Positions 18,420-29,400 of a stretch of DNA of 64,000 nt are shown piece by piece. Numbering within the stretch: position 1 is the stretch's first letter; every line of letters starts with the position of its first letter. This DNA comes from Barthelona sp. PCE (taxonomy: Eukaryota; Metamonada: BaSk clade): NCBI GenBank assembly GCA_040285745.1, contig JAUFOR010000001.1:124001-188000 (forward strand), in the 5' to 3' direction. A model generated the notes under the pieces. That model did not search any database and was not told the DNA's origin. It was given only the letters and a program-made list of their open reading frames with translations. The position numbers were made by a program, and so were the translations under genes.

Positions 18420-20031
18420 TTCTGAATTTACGTCCTCCAGCGCTTCTAGCTCTTTGTTTCGTTGAGCTACCTCGACTTACAATAGGTGTGGGCTCGAAAT
18501 CCCAACTAAACAGTTCGCTTTCGTGTTTCACCTTCAGTTTTGGATGACGCCTTTGCCGAGTCGTTTTTGGTCTTTTTGGTTTTGGTTTTGGTATAGTAGT
18601 GTCATCCTTTGCCTGTTCTTCCACATTTAATTGATGTAAATCATCCTGTAACGTTTTATAATTCACCTGATCTAGATTCAGATCAAAAACAGTACTAATA
18701 ACGTCATGCATCTCTGTGGCACTTTGCTGCTTCAAATACTCCCCTTTGAGCACGCTGGTGTCCATGAGAGTTGACAATGCATCGATATCCTTGACTGACA
18801 ACCCACCCAATGGGTCGATGTTCTCCATCAACTTCATCTTCTCTAACTCACGTGCAATCGCCTCTTTCTCCTCATCTGCATCGTCCTTGGTTTGTAGCAT
18901 TGCCTCTATTTCCCCTTCAATATCACGAGTTCGAGTTAATCCTTTTACGTCATAAAAGGTATCAATCTCTGTCAATTGCGGGATTGGGGCGGTGGTGGGC
19001 AGCTCTGGAGCAGGTTCTGGATCAGGAATTTCATCAGGAAGTGCTTGTTTTAAACATCTTCGTCTTTTCTCAATGACTGTTAGTAGGTCCTCGTAGTAAT
19101 GACTGATTCCAAAGTGGTTTTCAATCGCTGTGGGGAGTTTTGTGCTTTCACGATGCACTGCACATCCATGAGGTACGTATTTCTCAACAACCTGAAAAGT
19201 ATCCTCATCAGCAATCAAATTCAGCAAAGAAGAGTATAATAGATCTGAAAAATCAATGTCTGGCGTGAAAATGCAGCCTGTAAGGTCTAAATCCTGCAGA
19301 GCTGGAAGATTTTGTAAAAAGCTAAACGTTGTGATTTCTCGGTCATTAAGCTGTAGACTTATAAGTGATGGGAGATGCGGCATTGTTCCTAGATCACACT
19401 CGCTACTTGCCAAGTTCAAAAAATTTAACTTTGCAAGAGTGTGTAAATCTTGTAGCGAAGAAAAGTTGGTATGAGCCATAGACAGGTCGATGAGGGAGTT
19501 CATCTCACGCCACGGGTCGACCCCCATGGTGAATGGATTGCCATCGAGCGATAGACTCTCCAAGTTTGGTAATGTGAGTGATGCTATACTGTGCAATTTT
19601 GTCATTGAAAGATCAAGCTTTCGCATTTTTAGCCTCGCTTTCCAGCGCATGACGTCCATAGGAACGATTGATAAATCACAATTAGTGATACAGAGCTCTT
19701 GAAGATCACGAAATTCTTTAATAAAATCAATGGAATCAAGCTCATTATTCATAGACACAAATACACGTAGCTTTGGGAGGGATTTGGGCAATTCAGGATC
19801 GATAGACGTGATATTTGATTTAGATATATTAAAAAACAATAGTTCCCTATGTATATCCCCAATTTCAACTCTTCCAAAGTCATTGAAGCACGCACGAAGC
19901 TTCTTGAGCTTAGGAAATTCTTTTAAAAATTGGAAATCACGTAACTGACAGTTATTTAATTCCAATTCCTTTAGTTCTTCGTAATTGCCATCAACTTTGT
20001 CCCTAATCCGTGCTATAATCTCCGTTTGCAT
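18400..20031 (-). CDS. Leucine-rich repeat protein with charged C-terminal half
   Basis: 543 residues from the ATG at 20031 (a TTG-led upstream extension is ignored). Residues about 15-265 hold roughly nine LRRs of 22-24 residues (LKELELNNCQL, LRKLDLSMTKL, LESLSLDGNPF, LIDLSMAHTNF, LQDLDLTGC). The C-terminal half is Glu-rich helix followed by a basic tail (KPKPKRPKTTRQRRHPKLK, and a final RSAGGRKFRT). This layout fits ciliary and cytoskeletal LRR proteins such as the LRRC56/ODA8 group, and the gene lies next to IFT172 and ELMO, but I cannot claim orthology. CTCAATTTT precedes the ATG. The 3' end overlaps the ELMO gene. Confidence 0.75.
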   Translation of the reverse strand: MQTEIIARIRDKVDGNYEELKELELNNCQLRDFQFLKEFPKLKKLRACFNDFGRVEIGDIHRELLFFNISKSNITSIDPELPKSLPKLRVFVSMNNELDSIDFIKEFRDLQELCITNCDLSIVPMDVMRWKARLKMRKLDLSMTKLHSIASLTLPNLESLSLDGNPFTMGVDPWREMNSLIDLSMAHTNFSSLQDLHTLAKLNFLNLASSECDLGTMPHLPSLISLQLNDREITTFSFLQNLPALQDLDLTGCIFTPDIDFSDLLYSSLLNLIADEDTFQVVEKYVPHGCAVHRESTKLPTAIENHFGISHYYEDLLTVIEKRRRCLKQALPDEIPDPEPAPELPTTAPIPQLTEIDTFYDVKGLTRTRDIEGEIEAMLQTKDDADEEKEAIARELEKMKLMENIDPLGGLSVKDIDALSTLMDTSVLKGEYLKQQSATEMHDVISTVFDLNLDQVNYKTLQDDLHQLNVEEQAKDDTTIPKPKPKRPKTTRQRRHPKLKVKHESELFSWDFEPTPIVSRGSSTKQRARSAGGRKFRTKSDPG

Positions 20032-20103
20032 GCAAAATTGAGCGATTTTCAATCGGCTTGAAAATCCGCAAAAAAGGTAAAACAATCACCTATTTATTAT
20101 AAA

Positions 20104-21087
20104 TCAACAATCCTTCATCAGAACACGTGTTTCATCGATAAAAATTACCCGTGAATCGCTGGTTATCCGTAATCCTTCACAATGCATTGAGGTACCACTA
20201 TAGTGTTCTGCAATACAATTTTCATCAACATCCCACTTGTAAATACGTCCACACTCAGTACCAGCAAACACAATATTATTGTCCAACATAGTTAAACATG
20301 TAATATTAGCAGGTAGCTCAACTCTGTTTCCTGAACTGTGGTATATCACTGCCTGACTGCAATAAACATATGAATCCATTGCAAACGCGCATGTTGTGAC
20401 GCCTGCAGCCTCTATCACTTCCGATGAGAAATCAGAAATATTCCATCTCATTAATCCACCGTCTTTTAAAAGTGTGAGTACATGTGACTGAGACTGGTTG
20501 GGGTACATGAACTCCGCGTCCTTCAACACCGAAGGGATACCTCTTACAGTTTTTGATCGTAAGTCGATTACGCGCATCTTCTGCCCATCACACGCTACTG
20601 CGATCTCGGTACAAGTTGGATTAAAACAAAGACCATTGACAAACAGTGGCCCTTTCAGCGTCGATTCAATCGTGTGAATTGAATGCGAACAATATTTGTT
20701 TCGGTTCAGCTTAAAAACGCAAACTTTTGATATTGATGCACATGCAATGAACTGACCGTTAGCGGAGTATGTAACAAGGTCCGGCCAGCTACAGACTCCA
20801 TGAGGGAGAGCTATTATGGACTGTTTTTCAAAATTCTCAGATGAGTAAATCCAGAGCTCATTCTCAAGCGCAATACAGAATTCACTTTTGGTGGGGTGGA
20901 ACGCAAGAGACTCTGTTCTGGGCAGTGTGACGGTACTGTTATTCCCATGGTTGTATACATCGAAAATGTAAGTATTTGAGTTTTCTACAACTGCGAATAG
21001 GGATCCTTGGGGGCTTAGCGCTACTTCATTAACCTGTAAATCCCCCAATTCCCCCTCGTATAAAGGAGTAAAACCGCCCAAACTCAT
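20104..21087 (-). CDS. WD40-repeat protein (single propeller)
   Basis: 327 residues, long enough for one seven-bladed propeller. Visible blades include VNEVALSPQGSLFAVVENSNTYIFD, SLAFHPTKSEFCIAL, VNGLCFNPTCTEIAVACDGQKMRVIDLR and the last FAGTECGRIYKWDVD. Blade ends use Y-F/I-D rather than strict WD. No signal peptide, extra domain or family-specific motif is visible, so the partner complex is unknown. ATG at 21087; the LRR gene starts 72 bp beyond its stop on the same strand. Confidence 0.75.
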   Translation of the reverse strand: MSLGGFTPLYEGELGDLQVNEVALSPQGSLFAVVENSNTYIFDVYNHGNNSTVTLPRTESLAFHPTKSEFCIALENELWIYSSENFEKQSIIALPHGVCSWPDLVTYSANGQFIACASISKVCVFKLNRNKYCSHSIHTIESTLKGPLFVNGLCFNPTCTEIAVACDGQKMRVIDLRSKTVRGIPSVLKDAEFMYPNQSQSHVLTLLKDGGLMRWNISDFSSEVIEAAGVTTCAFAMDSYVYCSQAVIYHSSGNRVELPANITCLTMLDNNIVFAGTECGRIYKWDVDENCIAEHYSGTSMHCEGLRITSDSRVIFIDETRVLMKDC

Positions 21088-21224
21088 AGAAAGAGGTAAT
21101 TTTGTGGAAAGCAGGAATGTCGATTGATAATCAGGTTACAGGGTATATGTATCTTTATCGTCTCAAAAAAGAAGATGAGAGTAAATTTATTGGATTACAG
21201 TTGTTAACCAATATTTAACCCTTA

Positions 21225-21230
21225 TTCAGA
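21225..21230 (+). promoter_or_regulatory. TCA-type initiator candidate for the ubiquitin-like gene
   Basis: TTCAGA, with the A of TCA 13 nt before the ATG at 21241. Confidence 0.3.
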
Positions 21231-21240
21231 AATTTTATAG

Positions 21241-21471
21241 ATGAAAGTACGTGTTAAAACAGTGTCAAATGACATTTTTGAGGTCAACTGCGAAGCTACA
21301 AATACTATTGAGCAGTTTAAACGTAGAATAAGTGAAAATTTTCTGCTAGCTATCGATCAACAACGTCTCATTTTCGGTGGAAGGCCGTGTAGGGACACAG
21401 CAACACTGGAGAGCTTGAATATTAAAGCAGGTGAGACTTTGCATCTCATTGTTAGTTTGAGGGGAGCATAA
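21241..21471 (+). CDS. Ubiquitin/NEDD8-like protein lacking the terminal Gly-Gly
   Basis: 76 residues, the same length as ubiquitin and alignable without gaps. Shared features: VKT at 5-7, Lys6, Lys27, DQQRLIF at 39-45 including the Ile44 patch residue, His68, and LRG at 73-75. Differences: position 48 is Arg, 63 Ala, 11 Asp, 29 Arg and 33 Asn, so most chain-forming lysines are gone; position 72 is Ser (Arg in ubiquitin, Ala in NEDD8); and the protein ends Gly75-Ala76-stop, so the di-glycine needed for activation and conjugation is absent. There is no precursor tail beyond position 76. It may be a non-conjugated ubiquitin-like fold or a divergent modifier using a single Gly. TTCAGA precedes the ATG. 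It converges with Nop14, 12 bp between stops. Confidence 0.88.
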   Translation: MKVRVKTVSNDIFEVNCEATNTIEQFKRRISENFLLAIDQQRLIFGGRPCRDTATLESLNIKAGETLHLIVSLRGA

Positions 21472-21483
21472 TAATTGTTTTCT

Positions 21484-23364
21484 TTATTTACGAGATCTGT
21501 CATACTTGTTAAATTCTTCTTGGTTTTTTGAAAGTTCAGCATAAATTGCCTTCTGCTCTTTTTCGAACTTCTTCTTTGTCTGTTGAATTTTTTTGAACTT
21601 TTCACGTTGGATAAACTCTGTATCACGCTTGAGCTCCTTGATAGTGCGTTTTGTAACGCGTTTAAGAGCCTTCTTTAACCTCTGTTCTTCAGTCTTGCGT
21701 TCCTTCATCTCTTCAACTGAACCATAGTTATCTTTGATGACAGGAATCTTACTAGGGATAGGGATAGGCTTGAATGTTTGATATGTTAACGGTTTCCTTG
21801 TTATTTGGGTGAGTTTCAACCATTTTCCAATTTGATTCTGTTGATCAACAAATAAATAATCGTTAACACCCTTTGAGATGAGATAATTGAAAGTAGAAAG
21901 ACGGTAGACAGACATGAACTCGAATACTAATTCACGAGTTGCAATAGCAATAAACCTTGAATCTTTAAAGCGCTTGAAAAGCATGGTAGGGCTAAGCTTC
22001 TTCTTTGTATCCCGCTCCTCCTCGGTTACCTCTGAAACATCCAATGGTAGTAACTTGAGCAGCTTCTTCAATCCACAGTAAAGATCTGGAGAAAAGAACT
22101 TGGCTTCTGAGATGGACTTGAGCAACAAAGAGCACATGCAATAGAGGCGAAGCAGCTCAGGGACGTTGTCAGCTGACCATTTATAGTGCGCAATAAACTG
22201 AGATATCATCAGATACGTGACCGAATACACTGATGATCTTTGCTTTTCTGAAGGGATTGGGAACACACTGAGAGCAATAATGCATGCAACAACAAACGTA
22301 ACCTTTGGTTTCTTGAAGCTCTTTATGAAATCTACAAGATGCGAAGAACCATACTGTAGAAAGTGTGCGAGAACTGGAAGGAGGTGCAAAATCCGAATAA
22401 TGTCACGTGCCTTCATCAACAGAACTATGCGGTCCCACACAACCTGACTGACATCGATCATCTTCGTAGTATCACCTTTGTTAAGATCAGGATGAACATT
22501 CAGGTGGACCTGCTCCAATAACGCCTTTTCTTCCAGCTCTGATCGGCCGACGCCCAATAGTGCCATATACTGATCAATGGATTCAGGCACGTTGATGATA
22601 CCAACATCCTCTAACTGCTGACGGAGCTCTTGCTTCTTACTCATATTGATACGGGGCAGCAGTTTTCTCTCCATGCTGAACTGCTGTGCTTGTAGATCGT
22701 ACTCATCCATCTCACCATGGCCACCATTAGAACTCTGTCGCATTGGTAGTACACTCATCTCTTTCATGAGCTCTTCAAACGTATCGTTAAGTTCCATTGT
22801 CATTTCAAGGTTGTTCTCACTCTGCTGACGCTCCTTAGTACGCTGCTGTTTAGAACGAGCAATGATTTCATCGAAGATTTCTTCTTTAGTGCGAATACGA
22901 TTGAGAGGAACATCAACGTTTTCTTTTGCATCTGGAAGTGCAACATCATCCTGCATGGGTGTTTTTTGCTGCTTGAGCGCAAACTCGGAAGCTTGATTCT
23001 GCTTACGAAGGTTTTTTGATGTTCTTTTACGACCCTGTGTACGTTTATCAACAAGGAATTGAATAAGACGATCTTCCTTGTCCTGCTCCATTTGGCGCGG
23101 ATCAGGTGCCTGTTCGTACTCATCATCATCATATTCCTGCATCTCTTGCCCAGAAACAAAGACATTTTGTGATTCTATCTCATTCCTGTGCTTTTTTAGC
23201 ACTGTGCGGGCAGCCATGTGGTCCCCATGCGCCTTTCTTACCTGTGACGTGTTTCTATTTAAGACGTCTGACTTGGAACGTTGTCTGATTCTGTTGAACG
23301 CTGTCTCAAGACGGTTATTATCCCGGTTACGGTTCACTCCTGCCTGCTTTCGTCGAGGGGGCAT
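21484..23364 (-). CDS. NOP14: Nucleolar protein Nop14 (SSU processome)
   Basis: 626 residues. Nop14 is needed for 18S rRNA processing and 40S assembly in the nucleolus. The diagnostic C-terminus is present: EEQRLKKALKRVTKRTIKEL, then a Lys/Glu helix with KRDTEFIQREK and a final QEEFNKYDR, matching the family's EEQKLKHKLKRE...KD-FL pattern. The N-terminus is basic (MPPRRKQAGVNR, RIRQRSKSDVL), followed by acidic segments (YDDDEYEQ) and the motif RIRTKEEIFDEIIARSKQQR, equivalent to the family's SK-K-ER stretch. The helical middle (about 270-520) resembles the Nop14 HEAT-like body. It is shorter than yeast and human Nop14 (over 800 residues). ATG at 23364; 115 bp separate it from the divergent giant gene. 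Confidence 0.83.
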   Translation of the reverse strand: MPPRRKQAGVNRNRDNNRLETAFNRIRQRSKSDVLNRNTSQVRKAHGDHMAARTVLKKHRNEIESQNVFVSGQEMQEYDDDEYEQAPDPRQMEQDKEDRLIQFLVDKRTQGRKRTSKNLRKQNQASEFALKQQKTPMQDDVALPDAKENVDVPLNRIRTKEEIFDEIIARSKQQRTKERQQSENNLEMTMELNDTFEELMKEMSVLPMRQSSNGGHGEMDEYDLQAQQFSMERKLLPRINMSKKQELRQQLEDVGIINVPESIDQYMALLGVGRSELEEKALLEQVHLNVHPDLNKGDTTKMIDVSQVVWDRIVLLMKARDIIRILHLLPVLAHFLQYGSSHLVDFIKSFKKPKVTFVVACIIALSVFPIPSEKQRSSVYSVTYLMISQFIAHYKWSADNVPELLRLYCMCSLLLKSISEAKFFSPDLYCGLKKLLKLLPLDVSEVTEEERDTKKKLSPTMLFKRFKDSRFIAIATRELVFEFMSVYRLSTFNYLISKGVNDYLFVDQQNQIGKWLKLTQITRKPLTYQTFKPIPIPSKIPVIKDNYGSVEEMKERKTEEQRLKKALKRVTKRTIKELKRDTEFIQREKFKKIQQTKKKFEKEQKAIYAELSKNQEEFNKYDRSRK

Positions 23365-23479
23365 ATCAAAAAGTGTGTATTAGTGTGTAAAGGATTAAGT
23401 TTTGATTTGCATCCCATTTTACATATTTATTCCTTTTCTTACAAGGTTTATCATGTTTTTTCGATAAAAAATTGCATTG

Positions 23480-26400
23480 ATGAGGGATTTTTTACTACTG
23501 CTTTACGTTTTGCACATTTTATGTGCATTTCTCCTTTGCATGGCATCACCAGGAAGTTTTAATTACGAAGCAATGTCCTTGGAACTGGGGTTTCCACGGA
23601 CACAGATTGTTGATATGATTTGGGCAGGTGTAGGCCAAGAATATTTGCTTATGTATCGAAGCACGGGTCAGTTTACCGTTTATAAGTTTTTACCAGCGCA
23701 CGACAACGCAACGCTCGAGTTGGAATACGAATTTGATAGTTTTGAATACACAGACATTAAACGAATATATTTTTTCACAACTGAAGAATCCAACTCACCA
23801 GGTGTTTGTAAGATGGATACGAATTGTGTTAATTGTTTCAGAGTCAGCAGGGTAGCAGGTAATGATTGGAGAGTAGATGAAATATTTGGAGTTAGTACCC
23901 AGTGTATGACAACTTCTGTAGCAGCAAAGTATTCACAGAGAGTGATGTCAGGGGATTTGTATGATAGTATTGTACCGTATGCGTTCGACGCTGGATTTAT
24001 TGCATATAAATATGGAGGTTTGAAGGTGGCTTGGTACCACATTGTAGATGATGACATTGAAGAATATTCGTTCACACCTTCTGATTATTACCGTTCAAGC
24101 AATATTGGTAATCGTATGTGCGTTTGTTATTCGGACGGGGATGGATCAGGAAATATCGGTTGTGATGAGGGACATTGGAATTCCAGAGATTGGACAGGTG
24201 AAACTAATTTTAATAGCGGTAATATTGTTGGTTATTGGTCAAAAACTAAGGCACATCATTTTATTTTGGTGGAGCCAACGGGAACGGCGAACAGGTTCAA
24301 AGTTGGGTATCGTAACACAGGTGATACATGTGATGCTTCTGAAATGGCCGCCGCAGCACTTTTAGAAAAAACTATCGATTTCGGTGCTAGACCTCATTGT
24401 GACCTTGATCCGAACTCAATGAAGCTTGTGTGCTTCGATGGTTCTTCAATATTTGTATGTAACACAGCAGTATCATCATGTACAGTTAAGAATTTGTATT
24501 TTTTACAGTACCCGATTGTCGATGTTGAAATTCACCGTGGTGGAAAGCTGGCAGTTATGACGGAGGCCCTTGAAGAAAATAAGGGTTTCTTGTTTATTTA
24601 CAAGGATGGAATCGATACTGCAAATTCTGAAGTGGTGGCATATGAATTAGGATTCTATGGAAAAATTAGATTTTCACCTGATGATGAAGGTGTTATAATA
24701 TATTGTTCGACAACTCATTCCTCAGGCACGACAACTTTATATGGAATATTTTACCAGGTCAGCCCCACAATACAAATAATACTTTACAAAACATTCTCAG
24801 GAGATTTAAAAGCTGTTGAAGTGGGGCCAATGGGAAATCTAGTTTACATCATCACATTTTATATGACTAATTCAATGTTGCAGTCAGTTCAAGTCGCAGA
24901 CAGACCCATACCAGTCGGATACGCTCAAGGTAAATTCATATACACCCAGCAGCATATGAATGCACAGTTTGGTGTTGTTGGTGTGGGTACTATTACTAGC
25001 AACGATTTCGCGGATTTTCAGATATTACCGCAATTGGGCGTATCTTTTCAAGCATGGGGTGGTGATATTTGGATTGGTGCATCATACGCTAACACAGCTT
25101 ATTATGCGTCAACTGTAACTCACTCATATATTTTTTCAAAATTTTCAATTTCAGGAACAACGTTATCGTATTCAGATCAGCGTGTTCTTGTTCTTGATGA
25201 CTGGAATTATGACGATTGGTACACACCTCAAATTGAATTTTTCTCCCATTGCGGTTATTACGATGATCGCACTTACAATTTTCATTGCTACGTATATTGT
25301 GATATTTGTTCCTATAAGTTAATGGTCCTCGAGGCCAATAGTGAAGCGACATCAGGTTCAACAGATTCACAGTTTTCGTCATCTGATTACAAGTTCGGTC
25401 TGGACATTTTGGATTCGAATGGAATGATAACGTTCAAAGAAACAGGGGCCAGATTGTATCACGCCGATAGTTATACGAATACACCGAATTGGGGAGCTGT
25501 ATATCCTGAATTTGGAAGGAATCTGCGGCTAAAGATAATATGCCATAAAACAAACACCTTACCTATGAGCGCAGATAGTAGTTTGCTACACTTCTTTTAC
25601 GAGAGCAGCCCGATCTTAAAATCCGTGTCGCAATCATACCCAACGATGAGTATTAACGAGGAGTTGGTTTCCCAAACATTTTTCTACTGCGACAGTGGTG
25701 TTAAAGATTATTTGTCCGTGACTTGCCCTGATGTATCATGCTTGTTTACAACTATCCCGGGAAGTTTATGTGAAGTTGTGTATCGAACTGAAGGGTTCCT
25801 CCAATCATTTACCATGGATATTGTTGGGGTACCGGATATAGGTAGTGTGTCATTTGTTGCAGGTGATCAAGAAAAGGTAACTATTCGTGGTGCCAACTGG
25901 GGTCATAATCAGTTCAGGCATGTTATTAAGGTGGGTTATCTTGACGGTGCAATCTTAAATTATGTCGGGGTTGAAGTTATTAATCATGTGAGCGGAGCTG
26001 TTTTTGATGTGACAGTGCCGTATGACTGTGACGCCCGCGATCTTGCATTCGTGAGATATGTGGGTACCGAAAACACAAACATTACGTTTCCAGAACAGGC
26101 TCTGATTGGAAGTTCACCATCATTTAGTGCATCAAGCACTGCTTTGGGAACCCAGGTTTCGTTGATCGGAAATGCGGTCAGTATAGGTTGCTCTTTGTAT
26201 ATGCGCTGTAATGACGTTGATTATGATCTGTTTTGGTCTGCAACAACGAACGGCTATCGTACAAAAATTGGAATATACAGCGGTTCAAAAGACAGCCAGG
26301 TGACATGCCATGTGAGAGCTGGTTATCTTAAAGTTTCAACTGGAAGTTTTCAGTTTTCGCTGATAGGGTATACTATATCAGTTGATCCTATTGATATGTA

Positions 26401-29400
26401 TCCGACATCGGTGTTTGTCACATCATCTTTCTACAAAATGGCAAATGTCAATCATGGGCTGAGTCTTGCTGTTGCAGGAATTGTGTATCCACTTGTTATT
26501 GTTGATAATACACGAGCTTATGCTAATGTTACCGGTCATGATGGCACATCGTTACAGAATGTATACCTGATTAAAGACGGTGTAATGGAAAGCACACAAT
26601 CGATCAACGTGGGGAGAGTTGCATTTACTTTAGAACAGCCTACATCCGGCTGTATACAGTTGTCACCAACATACACCATCACGGTCACTTCAGGATGGTT
26701 CACATCGGGTTATAGTGCTGACATTGAAGGGTGTGCAACAAGTATGGGGCCTGGTGAGGCTGACAATACTTTTGAAGTTGAGCTGAAAAAATCTTGTCTA
26801 CAGTTTTTATCATCAGCTGAAATCACAATCGTTCGTGATACTGATGGCGAAAGTGACAGTTTTACGCTTGATTTCTGTCATGTTATTGATGCGGTTGAGA
26901 AAGACTCTGATTCTGGCCAAGTTTTGTTTACTGTGCATAGAAATGCTGCCGCAAGTGCATTGTCATCAACTGCCAATGTCTATATTAAAGAGGTTGATAG
27001 TGAGAAAATGCACGCATGTGTCAACGTGCAGCGTATTTTGAACGGTCTGATTACCTCTTATAAGTGCGATGGAGGAATTAATATATGTCAACCGACATGG
27101 GTTGTGTTATCAATTGATGATGTGACGACAACCGCAGTTTTTCTAGACGATGTTTTGAACCCTACTTTTGTTGAAATGGCGGAATCAGTCCCTAATCAAA
27201 GCAATATTTTTAGGATAAGAATTATTGGCCCTCCTTCTTGCACATATAGGTACCTTCACCCTTCAGAAGGGCTCAAGACATGTAGCTATGTTGGAGGTCT
27301 GTTGATACTTGAACCTGTGCTTTGGGATTGTGCATCGACAAGAAATGTGACAATTCAGGTGGGTACACTATCGCAATCCGAGATTGTTGCAGAGCAGAAT
27401 CATGATCTCACGATAGATCCTGTGATTTTACCGCTGAATGGAGGTACTGTAACAGTGAACGGAAGGTTTTTTGTTATTAATTCCCAAGTTTCAAGTGTGG
27501 ATATCGAGCACTATGATGGTGAAGGCAGCTCATTAAATTGGTCTCCTATCAATAATTATATTGCAGACATTACATCAGTTCCATCATATTTCGGGTCTGC
27601 TAACATAACAATGACGTATTGTGGGCAAGAGCATAAGTTTCCAGTGTCATATGCTAAACCGGTGATATCAAAAGCAAGATGTGGGACTTTATCAGCCTCT
27701 GGCTCTGATTCATTCTTCTACATTGAAGGCACAGATTTGCCCAATGTGTTCAATCATACAGGTGTTGACTCCGATTTTACGTCAAATGGTGAAGTGTCAG
27801 ACGCTGAAGGAAAAGCAGTGTTGTCAAGTACATCGATTAAATTACCGTATTTTATAACCGATCCGCCAACTGATTTTTTTAATATTAAGGTCATTTCAGG
27901 CGATTTGTTTTCAGATGAATTTCCCTACTATTTTGCATGTCCTGCAGTAGAAACTGTTATCTGGGATTCGTTATATAGTGTTGCATTTGTTATGCTTTCT
28001 TCTTCATCTCCTTCAACAAGTGATGTTTCTGATGTTAAGTGTATGTTGCAGAGTGGCAGTAGTTATGTTAGTGTTCCATTTACTATATATGCTGCAGATG
28101 TCATTGAGTTGACTCGGCTCAACACCTGTACCCCCGAGACTTCATGTAAGATCATATTTAATGGTATTTTATCATCTAGTGGTGACGAAGGCATTGCTTT
28201 CACTGTTTCTGAACCAGTGCAAACAATTGAATTTGAGGGAACGACCCTCCCCAGTAGCGCTGGGTCTTGGGCAGCAGAGTATACTGTTGGTTACACGCCA
28301 ACTTCTTGGCAGGCCTCAAACTGTATTGTTAGTATAAAGTATGAGGGGAATTATGCAACTATAGCAAACACTAATTATGCAACTGGTCGTGTCACAACGG
28401 GTACATCTTCTCTAGTGTGTTTCAATGCGACAAAAACAACTATCAAAACAGAATACTGCATTGGCACGACATGTGCTGAGACTGAAATACCCAAACTGAT
28501 TTTTGTGGATCCTCACGTCAGCACAATAAGCCGCAGTGGTGGAACTGCATCTCTTTCCTTTAGCTTTGAGGCATACCCAGGAGCTTTCCGAAACTTTACT
28601 TTTGGGAATGTTATTGGAGTCGAGGGTGAGGCGTACAAGTTCACATTTGGCAGCATGACTGAGAATGATCCAACGGCCATGCTTAGTGTATGTGGTGTTT
28701 CAACAGAGATTACACCATCGTTCACAGATCCAGTGTTTTACCCGGTGAGTTGTACACATAAAGGAAATGAAGTTATGATTTCTGGCGACTCTTTTTTTCC
28801 GGTAGAAACGCCTCTCACATTTGACGGGCCATGTTTTGGATCGTACACGGTTTTATCATGGGGTATCACACAGATTAAAGTTAGATTTGATGATTTTGAT
28901 GTGAACAATGGTTCATCATGCTCAGGATCAATGCAGGGTGTTACTGTTTCTGATCGATACAATGGCATTGTCATCCCTGTTTGCCCATTCTTACATTCTG
29001 TCACCATTAATGGTGATTTGTTAATCATAGAAGGTTTGAATTTTGGTGATTTGAACGATTTATTGAAGATTAGCTGTGAATTTAGTCCTGCTGAAGAGGG
29101 TGAAGTTGTAATACCAATTATATGTCCTGTAGTTGATGTTCCCTTGGTCGGATACCAGAAGATTCAGTGTCCTTCATTTAATGCTGACTGTTCAAATAAG
29201 ACATGTCACGTTGAAGATGTGACTGGTGCATCGTCGCTGCCAAAGGTAGCTGATTTCGTTCTGGAGATGATTGAGGTTCCGGATTCTCTCCCATCTTCAA
29301 AGAATATGAGGGTTTCCTCGCTTCCTACACAAAGTTGTAATGAAAAGTACACGCTGAACGGCGCCATTACACACTTTTCAACAATGGGTGGCAAAGGATT

